DNA from: WLMZ01 sp031410915
GTDB taxonomy: Bacteria; Actinomycetota; Acidimicrobiia; Acidimicrobiales; Ilumatobacteraceae
Direction of reading: 5' to 3'
Assembly (NCBI GenBank): GCA_031410915.1
Contig: JANNZY010000132.1
Location: forward strand, 1 to 6,221
DNA: 6,221 bases
The position numbers were made by a program, and so were the translations under genes. Position 1 is the stretch's first letter. Each line of letters opens with the position of its first letter. The notes under the pieces were generated by a model. That model was given only the letters and a program-made list of their open reading frames with translations, was not told the DNA's origin and made no database searches. Positions 1-6,221 of the stretch are shown in pieces.

Positions 1-977
1 GGTTCGTCTGTCCGATTCCGATGGCGAAGGGCAAGCCGTGGATGATCGCGGCTCGTGGCACCGAGTTCGCCAGCTACCCGTGTGTGCTCGAGCCGTACGT
101 GGACCAGCAACGTCTTCGGCTCCTCCGCGGCGCGGTCGTGACACGCCTCAACTGGAACTCGCATTCACAGCGCGTCGACTCCGTGACATACGTCGATCGC
201 GAGACCAACGAGGTCGTCACGATCCCAGCTCGTGCGGTCGTGCTCGCGGCCGGTGCCATCGACTCGACAATCGTGCTGCTCCGATCGGTGTCGGCGGACT
301 TCCCCTCCGGACTGGGCAACTCTCGCGGTGTGGTTGGCCAGTATCTGCACGACCATCCTCGCGAGTGGTGGGTCGGGGTGCCAGCACGGCCGATGACGGC
401 CCTGGCCCACCCGTTGTACATCTCCCGAGCTCCCTACACGACAGAGAGCGCGTTGCACGCCTCGTCGCTCACGCTGGGGTTGGCCCACTGGTCGCATCGG
501 CCACGAACGTGGGTCCGGGGCAAGGCCGAGGCCTTCGGAGTGCAGGTGTTCGGCACGATGATCCCCCGCCCTGAACTCGGGGTCAGCCTGCCTTCGCGGC
601 CCGACGTGGGCGACGCCGACGTGCGTCCGACGATCTCACTGCGCTATGACCAGCCGGCGCTGGACACGCTCACCGCGGCGCGGAGTCGCCTCGTCGACAC
701 ATTGGCCGCAGGCGGGCTCGATGTCACGATCCCGGGTCCATTCCACGACATCGTGCCCGGTAGCTCGATCCACTTCGGCGGCACAATCCGGATGCACGAC
801 TCGCCCGAGTTCGGCGCGGTGGACAGATGGAATCGCCTGCACGACGCGCCCAATGTGCTCGTCGTCGACATGAGTTGCTTCACGACCGGGCCCGAGAAGA
901 ACCCGACGCTCACCGCTATGGCGCTCGCATCGCGGGCTGCCGGCCACCTGGCCGACGAAATGGGCTCGACCGGATGA
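1..977 (+). CDS. GMC-family FAD-dependent oxidoreductase, C-terminal part (5' end outside window)
   Basis: Partial gene. The reading frame is open to the window edge (first full codon at base 3, reading FVCPIP before the Met at 21), so that internal Met is probably not the start. The N-terminal Rossmann GxGxxG FAD-binding motif must lie upstream. Numbering from the Met at 21, the visible part has the GMC substrate/FAD region with ARAVVLAAGAIDS (70-82) and a GN...GVVGQYLHDH stretch (99-112). The C-terminal GMC domain contains HFGGTIRM (251-258), VVDMSCFTTG (281-290) and EKNPTLTAMAL (292-302). By family knowledge His251 and Asn294 are the catalytic His/Asn pair that takes a proton from an alcohol while FAD accepts hydride. 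The arrangement resembles sugar or alcohol dehydrogenases more than cholesterol oxidases, but the substrate cannot be read from sequence. No membrane segment is seen, so the protein is probably cytoplasmic. Its TGA (975-977) overlaps the flippase ATG, which places it in the polysaccharide operon and suggests it oxidises a sugar or lipid-linked precursor (inference). Confidence 0.9.
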   Translation, partial: FVCPIPMAKGKPWMIAARGTEFASYPCVLEPYVDQQRLRLLRGAVVTRLNWNSHSQRVDSVTYVDRETNEVVTIPARAVVLAAGAIDSTIVLLRSVSADFPSGLGNSRGVVGQYLHDHPREWWVGVPARPMTALAHPLYISRAPYTTESALHASSLTLGLAHWSHRPRTWVRGKAEAFGVQVFGTMIPRPELGVSLPSRPDVGDADVRPTISLRYDQPALDTLTAARSRLVDTLAAGGLDVTIPGPFHDIVPGSSIHFGGTIRMHDSPEFGAVDRWNRLHDAPNVLVVDMSCFTTGPEKNPTLTAMALASRAAGHLADEMGSTG

Positions 978-2467
978 ATCTGCTCCGACGGAACGTGCTC
1001 TTCCTGTTCCTGTCCCAGGTTGCCACCTGGTTGGTCACCGCCGTGCTGCTCGTCGTCGGTCCGGACAAGCTCGGTGCCGAGTCCTACGGTCGGATCGGTC
1101 TCGCCGCGGCGTACATCGGCTTCTTCACGCTCGTCGGCTCGCTCGGCACGTACCCGTACCTCGTCAAGCACATCGCCCGCGACTTCGACGAGCTCAACGT
1201 CTTGGTCAACGCGGCGGTCCGGGTGAAGTTGGTGCTCGGTCTCGCGCTCAGTGCACTGGCTATCGGACTGACCTTCGTTATCGGCTATGGCACGGAGGAG
1301 CGCATCCTCATTGCGATCGGCTGCGGCGGGATGATGCTCCAGCTCTTCAACGAGATGTTGATGGGCGGACTCGCCGGTATGGAGCGGCTGGCCCGCAGCG
1401 CTGTGTGGCAGACCGTTCAGACCTACGTCGGCACCATCGGCGCGATCATCGTCGTGCTCACCACGAAGTCGACGATCATGTACGCGATCGTGATGGCAGC
1501 CGCGTGGGTGATCCCGGCGATTGCCAACTACAGCCGGCTCCGGCCGCTGCTGCGTGGTCCGCGCCGACCCCGTCCGAAGTTGTGGAAGGCGCTCATCGTC
1601 GGCGGTATTCCGATGTTTGTGCTCCAGGTGTTCAACTTGACGTACAGCACCATCGACGTGCCTTTGCTCGAGTGGCTCTCGCGGACCGAGGTCGTCGGGT
1701 GGTACACGCTGGCCTATCGCTGGGTTGCGATGCCGATCTTTATCACCAACATCGTCGTGACAGCGTTCTTGCCCCGACTATCGCTGCTGGCCGCCACTCC
1801 CGAGCCCTTCAGCGCGCTGCTGAACCAGGCCGTACGCCTGGTGCTGCTCGTCAACATCCCGCTGGCGATGGGACTGGCGCTGATCGCCGACGACTTGATG
1901 ACGCTGCTCTACGGCAGCGAGTTCAAGAACTCGGTCGTGCTCATCCAGCTCCTGTGCCCGTTCATTCCCCTCGTCGGCCTGAACACGGTCATCGCGACCG
2001 GCCTCATCGCCGCCGACCGTCATTTTCGGTACCTGTGGGTGGCCGGTACGGCTGCGGTCGTGAACCCGCCGCTCGCGATCGCGTTCATCCACTGGACCGA
2101 GTCGCGCTACGGCAATGGTGCCAAGGGCGCAGCGGTGCTGACAGTGATCACCGAGATCTGCATCACGCTGTGTGCGATCGCGATGCGTGTACGTGGCTCG
2201 ACCGATCGGTCGACGGTGATCTACTCGCTGAAGTGCGCGCTGGCCGCAGCAATCATGATCCCGGCGGTCCTGGTTGTGCGCGACGCTGGCATCGTCGTCG
2301 AAATTGTCGTCGGCGGCCTCGCGTACGTTCTGGCGTCGGTCGCGTTGCGAACGCTGACGCCATCCCTGGCACGAGGCCTGACGGCCGACATGAGGGCGGC
2401 GAAGTCCGGCAACGGGGACGAAGTCGACGCCGAGGCCACCACGGGCGCGGGAAAGCCCACCCCATGA
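974..2467 (+). CDS. Polysaccharide/oligosaccharide flippase (Wzx/MATE-like, MOP superfamily)
   Basis: A 497-residue, very hydrophobic protein with about 14 predicted membrane helices by eye: roughly 8-28, 42-60, 83-104, 111-131, 148-165, 168-186, 204-224, 241-266, 285-306, 322-343, 354-372, 384-404, 417-435 and 438-458. Length and topology match Wzx/polysaccharide-transporter members of the MOP superfamily. The N-terminal pattern also fits: a basic MNLLRRN start, then helix 1, then a GAESYGRIGLA loop before helix 2, as is common in these flippases. The likely role is to move undecaprenyl-linked repeat units from the cytoplasmic to the outer face of the membrane. Helices 6 and 7 are separated by a basic loop (187-203, rich in Arg and Pro), probably cytoplasmic. 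The C-terminus (about 463-497) is a polar tail rich in Gly, Asp, Glu and Thr. I chose the ATG at 974 because the frame upstream of it lies inside the oxidoreductase gene and reads as arginine-rich non-membrane sequence. No strong Shine-Dalgarno is visible, consistent with coupled re-initiation at ATGA. Exact substrate unknown. Confidence 0.9.
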   Translation: MNLLRRNVLFLFLSQVATWLVTAVLLVVGPDKLGAESYGRIGLAAAYIGFFTLVGSLGTYPYLVKHIARDFDELNVLVNAAVRVKLVLGLALSALAIGLTFVIGYGTEERILIAIGCGGMMLQLFNEMLMGGLAGMERLARSAVWQTVQTYVGTIGAIIVVLTTKSTIMYAIVMAAAWVIPAIANYSRLRPLLRGPRRPRPKLWKALIVGGIPMFVLQVFNLTYSTIDVPLLEWLSRTEVVGWYTLAYRWVAMPIFITNIVVTAFLPRLSLLAATPEPFSALLNQAVRLVLLVNIPLAMGLALIADDLMTLLYGSEFKNSVVLIQLLCPFIPLVGLNTVIATGLIAADRHFRYLWVAGTAAVVNPPLAIAFIHWTESRYGNGAKGAAVLTVITEICITLCAIAMRVRGSTDRSTVIYSLKCALAAAIMIPAVLVVRDAGIVVEIVVGGLAYVLASVALRTLTPSLARGLTADMRAAKSGNGDEVDAEATTGAGKPTP

Positions 2468-3702
2468 GCCGTCGCCATCTGCCGAGTGTCGCGCTCATCG
2501 CAAACGCCGTGCTGGTGCCGTCGTCGCTGTATCTGCTCGCGTCCACGGTCGTTGCGGTCACGTCACGCCGCCCCGGCGCGCGCCGACGCACCAGTAGCGG
2601 GTTGAAGACGATCGACGGGCCGGCCTCGACCCGTTTCGTCGTGCTCGTGCCCGCGCACAACGAGGAGACCACGATCGCCGCGATGGTGGCGAGCATGTCG
2701 GATCAGCGTTACCCGCCGGACCACTTCAGCGTGCACGTCGTTGCCGACAACTGCACCGACCGCACCGCCGATGTCGTGCGCTGTGCCGGTCATATGGTTC
2801 ACGAGCGCCACGACACCGAGCACCCTGGCAAGGGCCCGGCGCTGAACTGGCTGCTGAGCAAACTCGTCAGCGAAGGGACCACGTTCGACGTTGCTGTGTT
2901 CGTGGACGCCGACACCGTGGTCGACGGCGACTTCCTGCGGGTGATGGACCGTCGCTTCGTCGACGGTGCGGTCGCGGTGCAGGGCTTCTACGGCGTTCGC
3001 GACGCATTCACGTCGACGCCGGCGACCCTGCGCTACTGCGCGCTCGCCGCCCGCCATCACCTGCGCCCGATCGCGCGCACTGCCTTCGGTGGATCATGCG
3101 GCCTGTTCGGCAACGGAATGGCCTTCCGTCGGGACCTGATCGTGGACCGCGAGTGGACCGACCACCTCGTCGAGGACATGCAGTTCCAACTCGAGCTACT
3201 GCACGCCGGAGTTCGAGTCCAATACGAACCGCTGGCCCAGGTCGAGGCGGAGATGCCACACACGTTCGCGAACAGCGTGACCCAACACCAGCGCTGGGAA
3301 CGGGGCCGGTTCTCCTTGATCACCACCTCTGTTCCGCGGCTTGCCCGCCAAGTCGTCAGCGGCCCACATCGCGCCGCCGCCGCCGATGCGATCGCGGACA
3401 TGGCCATACCACCGTTGTCGATGATGGGCGCAGCAACCGTTGCCGCGACCGGCCTCGGTATCCTCTCCTCACTGCGCGCCCGTCGGGTACGCGCGTCCGC
3501 CGTGCTCGGTGCCTCGATGTGCGCGACATTGGCGTTCCACGTCCTCGCCGCCCTGCGCCTGGTCGCTGCCCCGCGCGAGGCGTACCGGTCGCTGCTGCAC
3601 GCGCCACGGCTCGCCGCCTGGAAGTTGAAAGTACTGCTTGGTGCCCGCACGAACGGACAGTGGATACGAACCGCCAGGAACGCAGAGACGAACGAACAAT
3701 GA
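2464..3702 (+). CDS. Membrane-anchored family 2 glycosyltransferase
   Basis: A 412-residue GT-A fold enzyme. One N-terminal membrane helix (about 8-32) is followed by the catalytic domain. Visible motifs are PAHNEE (63-68, start of the nucleotide-binding fold), ADNCTD (94-99), VDADT (147-151, the DxD metal and nucleotide-sugar site at Asp148/Asp150), FGNGMAF (215-221), VEDMQF (236-241, likely catalytic base region) and QHQRWERG (274-281, the QxxRW motif). Two more membrane helices follow (about 311-335 and 344-366), and the protein ends with a WIRTARN segment often seen in cellulose-synthase-like GT2 proteins. QxxRW plus flanking helices is typical of GT2 enzymes acting on membrane-bound acceptors. 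It could be processive, or could add one sugar to a lipid-linked repeat unit. The donor sugar cannot be read from the sequence. The ATG at 2464 overlaps the flippase TGA; an AG-rich GGGAAAG at 2449-2455 sits at reasonable ribosome-binding distance. The frame is open far upstream, but that stretch lies inside the flippase gene and is not real coding. Confidence 0.92.
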   Translation: MSRRHLPSVALIANAVLVPSSLYLLASTVVAVTSRRPGARRRTSSGLKTIDGPASTRFVVLVPAHNEETTIAAMVASMSDQRYPPDHFSVHVVADNCTDRTADVVRCAGHMVHERHDTEHPGKGPALNWLLSKLVSEGTTFDVAVFVDADTVVDGDFLRVMDRRFVDGAVAVQGFYGVRDAFTSTPATLRYCALAARHHLRPIARTAFGGSCGLFGNGMAFRRDLIVDREWTDHLVEDMQFQLELLHAGVRVQYEPLAQVEAEMPHTFANSVTQHQRWERGRFSLITTSVPRLARQVVSGPHRAAAADAIADMAIPPLSMMGAATVAATGLGILSSLRARRVRASAVLGASMCATLAFHVLAALRLVAAPREAYRSLLHAPRLAAWKLKVLLGARTNGQWIRTARNAETNEQ

Positions 3703-4703
3703 CCACAACATCCGACACCGCTCTGGTCGCAGCCGCCGTCGTCGCGGGCGTCCCCGTCGACGCCGTCAGCACCGAGCAGGCCCTGGCGATGATCGGCGCG
3801 TTCGTGGACGAGGGTCGGGCATCGGGCCGTTCGTTCCAGGTCGCCACCGTCAATGTCGACTTCGTCGTCAATGCGAAGCACAACGCAGACGTGCTCGCCA
3901 TCATGCAGCGCGCCGAGTTGAACATCGCCGACGGCATGCCCATCGTCTGGGGTGCCCGGTTGATGAGCGTCGAGATGCCCGAGCGCGTCACCGGTGCCGA
4001 CCTCGTGCCCCAGTTGGTCGAGCGCTCGCGTGAGACCGGCTGGAAGATCCTGCTGTTCGGCTCGGCCGAGGGGGTCGCCGAGCGGGCGGCCGCGGTGTTG
4101 GTGGAGCGCTCGCCGGGGGCCAATGTGCTCGGCATGAGCGGGCCGATGATGGCCGACGTTCGCGAGATGGACACAGCGTGGTTCGACGCGATCACTGGGT
4201 ACGGCCCTGACATCATCTGTGTCGCGCTCGGCAACCCGAAGCAGGAGCGCTGGATCGCCGCCCACCGCGACCGGCTCGGTGCCGCCGTCCTCATCGGCGT
4301 CGGCGGGACACTCGACTTCCTCGTCGGCGGTCGTCGTCGCGCACCGCACTGGATGCAGCGCGCCGGCTTGGAATGGATCTACCGCGCGCTGCAGGAGCCG
4401 AAGCGGCTCGGCAAGCGCTACGTCCGCGACGGCGTCGTCTTCGGTCCGATCATGCTGCGCGCGCTGTGGCAGCGCGGGCGGGCCGGCCACCCGGGGGGCG
4501 GTGACCGCGTGCACGTCGGCACCGACGGTGGCGTCACGGTGACCGGTCCCATTTCGTTCGCCGAATCCGCCGATCTGGTGGGTGTCGCGCGACGCGCCCG
4601 GCGAGCGGGCACATCCACGTCACTACGGGTGACCGACGCACGTGCGTCGACGCTGCTCGACCAACTGCACGTTCCTGCGCTCTTCGAAGGACTCGACACA
4701 TGA
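3699..4703 (+). CDS. WecG/TagA/CpsF family (GT26) glycosyltransferase with C-terminal extension
   Basis: 334 residues. The family domain fills about 15-258: VAGVPVDAVS (15-24) at the usual N-terminal strand, TVNVDFVV (50-57), IADGMPIVWGARL (76-88), ERVTGADL (95-102), LFGSAEG (119-125), ALGNPKQERWI (176-186), GVGGTLDFLVG (200-210), RAPHWMQRAGLEWIYR (214-229) and EPKRLGKRY (233-241). The Thr at 50 and Asp at 78 match the positions proposed as catalytic in TagA (recalled family knowledge). Relatives transfer ManNAc, ManNAcA or glucose from UDP donors to undecaprenyl-linked sugars at the inner face of the membrane, for enterobacterial common antigen, teichoic acid linkage units or exopolysaccharides; the sugar here is undetermined. 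The basic segment 233-259 probably contacts the membrane. The protein runs about 75 residues past the usual domain end (see the separate entry). The ATG at 3699 overlaps the previous TGA, and starting there gives the normal family N-terminus. A weak AGGA at 3676-3679 is too far upstream to be a good ribosome site. Confidence 0.93.
   Translation: MTTTSDTALVAAAVVAGVPVDAVSTEQALAMIGAFVDEGRASGRSFQVATVNVDFVVNAKHNADVLAIMQRAELNIADGMPIVWGARLMSVEMPERVTGADLVPQLVERSRETGWKILLFGSAEGVAERAAAVLVERSPGANVLGMSGPMMADVREMDTAWFDAITGYGPDIICVALGNPKQERWIAAHRDRLGAAVLIGVGGTLDFLVGGRRRAPHWMQRAGLEWIYRALQEPKRLGKRYVRDGVVFGPIMLRALWQRGRAGHPGGGDRVHVGTDGGVTVTGPISFAESADLVGVARRARRAGTSTSLRVTDARASTLLDQLHVPALFEGLDT
4482..4700 (+). 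other. STAS-like C-terminal extension of the GT26 enzyme
   Basis: Residues about 262-334 of the GT26 protein. After a Gly-rich linker (AGHPGGGD, 262-269) the predicted order is strand (VHVGTD), strand (GVTVTGP), helix (FAESADLVGVARRARRAG, 287-304), strand (SLRVTD, 308-313) and helix (ASTLLDQLHVPALFEGL, 316-332). The second half resembles the end of STAS domains, where a DSSGL-type motif is followed by a helix ending in RRARAAG, a strand and a last helix ending in LF. Here the motif position reads ESADL. The extension is shorter than a full STAS domain (about 100 residues), as if one strand-helix unit were missing. The STAS relation is my inference from pattern memory. It could equally be an unrelated small alpha/beta tail. 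Confidence 0.4.
4686..4691 (+). promoter_or_regulatory. Likely Shine-Dalgarno for the acyltransferase gene
   Basis: GAAGGA lies 8 bases before the ATG at 4700, inside the end of the GT26 gene. It is the best ribosome-binding sequence at any of the four ATGA junctions, so this gene may get independent initiation as well as coupled re-initiation. Confidence 0.4.
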
Positions 4704-5827
4704 CCGACGCCAAGCGACGGTTGGTCGACATCCCGAGCCTGGACGGACTGCGCACGATCAGCATCATGATCGTGTTCGTGTCCCACGCCGGGTACTCGTC
4801 GGTGCCCGGCGGGCTCGGCGTCAGCATCTTCTTCGTGATCTCCGGGTTCTTGATCACGACACTGTTGCGCATCGAGGCCGACACCTACGGGCACGTCTCG
4901 TTGCGCGAGTTCTACATCCGCCGCGCGTTCCGCATCCTGCCGATCTTCTACGTCGTGCTCTGCCTCGGCCTGCTGGCGCTGGCCGCCGGCGTGCTGCCCG
5001 GCAACTCGGCGGATGCCGGACCCACGTCGTCACAATTCCTGCACTACTTCAACTTCTATGCGATCACCCACAGCGGCTTCGACATCGTGCCCGGCACAGG
5101 CGTGTACTGGTCGCTGGCGATCGAGGAGCACTTCTACGTCGTGTTCCCCGTGCTCGTCGTCCTGCTGTACCGGTTCGGCCTCAGCCACCTGCGCCAAGGC
5201 GTGGTCCTGCTCGTCGGCTGCGCTGTGGTGCTCGCCTGGCGGCTGTTCCTGGTGTACGACCAGCACGTCGACGTGATCCGTACGTACTACGGCACGGACA
5301 CCCGTCTCGACGGCTTGCTGTTCGGCTGCGCGGCGGCGCTGATCGCCCATCCCGTCCTCGATCGACGGCGCGACGACGCTGACCAGCGTCGACCGGTTCC
5401 ATGGGGAACGTGGCCAATTGGACTCGCCGGCCTGATCGTGATCCTGGGAACACTGCTGTTCCGAGACGATGGCTTTCGCGAGTCCACGCGCTACACGATC
5501 CAGTCGATCGCGATCGTCGCCTGCCTGCGCTACGCCGTCGCTGCGGATCTCAGCTCACCCGTTTCGCGCATCCTCAACGCCCGCCCCATCGCCTGGTTCG
5601 GCCGTATGTCGTACGGGTTCTACCTCGTTCACCAGATCATCATCTCCGGCCTCGAGGAACGGGTGCACAGCACGCCAGCGGTCATTGCGATCACGTTCGT
5701 TCTCGCGACTGCGTCCGCGTGGGCACTGCACATCGTGGTCGAACGACCGGTCGGCCGGTTGCGGTCGCGGGTCCTGAAGTCGCGCGCGCCGCGCATCGCC
5801 GTCGCAGCACCGTCGCAGTCCGGGTGA
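4700..5827 (+). CDS. Acyltransferase family 3 (OafA/YrhL-like) membrane protein
   Basis: 375 residues with about ten membrane helices. The start SLDGLRTISI (13-22), His29 in the FVSHAGY context, VSIFFVISGFLIT (41-53) and FYIRRAFRILPIFY (71-84) are hallmarks of acyltransferase family 3; the family's conserved His and Arg residues in these segments are thought to be needed for activity. YWSLAIEEHFYVVFP (136-150), DTRLDGLLFGC (200-210), FGRMSYGFYLVHQ (300-312) and the closing VVERP (346-350) also match. These proteins take an acyl group, usually acetyl from cytoplasmic acetyl-CoA, and O-acylate sugars of surface polysaccharides, often on the outer face. No SGNH esterase-like domain is fused at the C-terminus, so this is the single-domain form; it ends in a short basic tail. 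Its place as last gene of the operon suggests it decorates the same repeat unit or polymer. The ATG at 4700 overlaps the GT26 TGA and has a Shine-Dalgarno-like GAAGGA. The acyl group and the target sugar are not readable. Confidence 0.94.
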   Translation: MTDAKRRLVDIPSLDGLRTISIMIVFVSHAGYSSVPGGLGVSIFFVISGFLITTLLRIEADTYGHVSLREFYIRRAFRILPIFYVVLCLGLLALAAGVLPGNSADAGPTSSQFLHYFNFYAITHSGFDIVPGTGVYWSLAIEEHFYVVFPVLVVLLYRFGLSHLRQGVVLLVGCAVVLAWRLFLVYDQHVDVIRTYYGTDTRLDGLLFGCAAALIAHPVLDRRRDDADQRRPVPWGTWPIGLAGLIVILGTLLFRDDGFRESTRYTIQSIAIVACLRYAVAADLSSPVSRILNARPIAWFGRMSYGFYLVHQIIISGLEERVHSTPAVIAITFVLATASAWALHIVVERPVGRLRSRVLKSRAPRIAVAAPSQSG

Positions 5828-5829
5828 GG

Positions 5830-6221
5830 TCAGTCCGAAGCCGCAACCGCTGCGGAGTGCATCTCCAATCGATCGTCCCTGGCGTCATCCCCGCCCATCG
5901 CGTGCTCGCGCTCGACCTGGGAACACAACGCGAAGCAGACGGCCAAGAACATGAGGCTGCGCGGGTCCCATCCGATGTCGACGAATGCGTAGATCACGTA
6001 CATCAGCACATAGCACAGCCCGATCAACACCAGCCCACGCCCGGCGGCGTCGGCGCGAGAAATGATTGTTTGGCCGGCCGCGCGCATGGCGACCCCGAAC
6101 ATCAGGAGCATCGATGCGAAGCCGAGGAACCCGGTCTTGACCCAGATCCACAGGATCGAGTTGTGCGGGATGTAGCGGTAGAACTCGAAGAAGCTGATGT
6201 CGGGCAGTTCGATCGGCCGGT
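5830..6221 (-). CDS. O-antigen ligase/polymerase-like membrane protein, C-terminal part (5' end outside window)
   Basis: The minus-strand frame stays open from the TGA at 5830-5832 to the window edge, giving 129 C-terminal residues (numbered from the first full codon at 6219-6217). The Met at 6111-6109 is internal, because in-frame family sequence lies upstream of it. Key segment: DISFFEFYRYIPHNSILW (7-24) followed by VKTGFLGF (27-34). The HNS(I/Y)L...TGFLG pattern is typical of the Wzy_C/WaaL family, whose conserved His in an outer loop (here His19) is important for ligase activity. Three hydrophobic stretches follow (about 22-48, 62-81, 87-100), the last two around VDIGWDPRSLMF, then a polar cytoplasmic-like tail of about 29 residues. 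Codons on this strand mostly end in G or C, which supports real coding. The family either polymerises repeat units (Wzy) or attaches glycans to an acceptor; the fragment cannot separate these. It converges on the acyltransferase with a 2-base gap and likely serves the same polysaccharide. Confidence 0.85.
   Translation of the reverse strand, partial: RPIELPDISFFEFYRYIPHNSILWIWVKTGFLGFASMLLMFGVAMRAAGQTIISRADAAGRGLVLIGLCYVLMYVIYAFVDIGWDPRSLMFLAVCFALCSQVEREHAMGGDDARDDRLEMHSAAVAASD

Noticed and set aside
827..973. Earlier ATG for the flippase, adding 49 residues
   Set aside because: The added stretch is strongly basic and overlaps the conserved GMC C-terminal coding region; the membrane protein begins sensibly at 974.
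1405..2463. Upstream extension of the GT2 frame inside the flippase gene, making a 765-residue protein
   Set aside because: The extra 353 residues are Arg/His/Asp-rich and show no family similarity, while the flippase frame over the same bases has clear membrane helices. The ATG at 2464 gives a normal GT2 N-terminus.
2075..3395. Three GCGATCGC octamers (2075-2082, 2174-2181, 3388-3395), like the cyanobacterial HIP1 repeat, and a palindrome CGATCGCGATCG at 5505-5516
   Set aside because: All lie in codons for Ala, Ile and similar residues in GC-rich genes, and the octamer count is too low to suggest an enriched motif; nothing else points to cyanobacteria.
3057..4514. 485-codon open frame on the minus strand opposite the GT2 and GT26 genes
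   Set aside because: It is antisense to two well-supported genes and reads as Arg/Asp/His/Ala-rich sequence with no recognisable domain. Long antisense frames are expected in GC-rich coding DNA.
5782..5854. Small GC inverted repeats (GCGCG/CGCGC at 5782-5794; CCGCA/TGCGG just after 5838) as terminators
   Set aside because: Stems are only about 5 bp, neither has a T-tract, and both lie within coding sequence.
5830..6111. A separate small 93-residue membrane protein starting at the Met at 6111-6109
   Set aside because: The frame continues upstream to the window edge with ligase-family sequence (PHNSIL...VKTGFLGF), so this is the end of a larger protein.

Overview
The window is a compact, GC-rich block from a bacterial cell-surface polysaccharide locus. 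GC content is high throughout, codons strongly favour G or C in third position, and the protein families fit an actinobacterium. An Acidimicrobiia or Ilumatobacter-like source is my guess from overall flavour; no taxonomic marker is present to prove it.

Five genes run left to right: the 3' end of a GMC-family flavin oxidoreductase (to 977), a polytopic flippase of the Wzx/MATE-like type (974-2467), a membrane-anchored family 2 glycosyltransferase (2464-3702), a WecG/TagA/CpsF (GT26) glycosyltransferase with an unusual C-terminal extension (3699-4703), and an acyltransferase-3 (OafA-like) membrane protein (4700-5827). Each of the four junctions is the same ATGA overlap, in which the downstream ATG shares bases with the upstream TGA, so the five genes look like one translationally coupled operon. 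Two bases after the last stop, a gene on the opposite strand ends (5830 to beyond 6221). Its visible 129 residues are the C-terminal part of an O-antigen ligase/polymerase-like membrane protein (WaaL/Wzy_C type).

Together the genes suggest a Wzx/Wzy-type pathway. The GT26 and GT2 enzymes add sugars to a lipid-linked repeat unit at the cytoplasmic face, and the acyltransferase decorates it with acetyl or similar groups. The flippase moves it across the membrane, and the convergent ligase-like protein polymerises or attaches it. The role of the GMC oxidoreductase is not obvious; oxidation of a sugar or lipid intermediate is possible.

There is essentially no non-coding DNA (2 bp at 5828-5829). 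I see no RNA gene, CRISPR array, mobile element or convincing terminator, and no promoter is visible. I found no clearly new biological system. The most notable features are the STAS-like tail on the GT26 enzyme, the oxidoreductase locked into a polysaccharide operon, and the terminator-less convergent junction.
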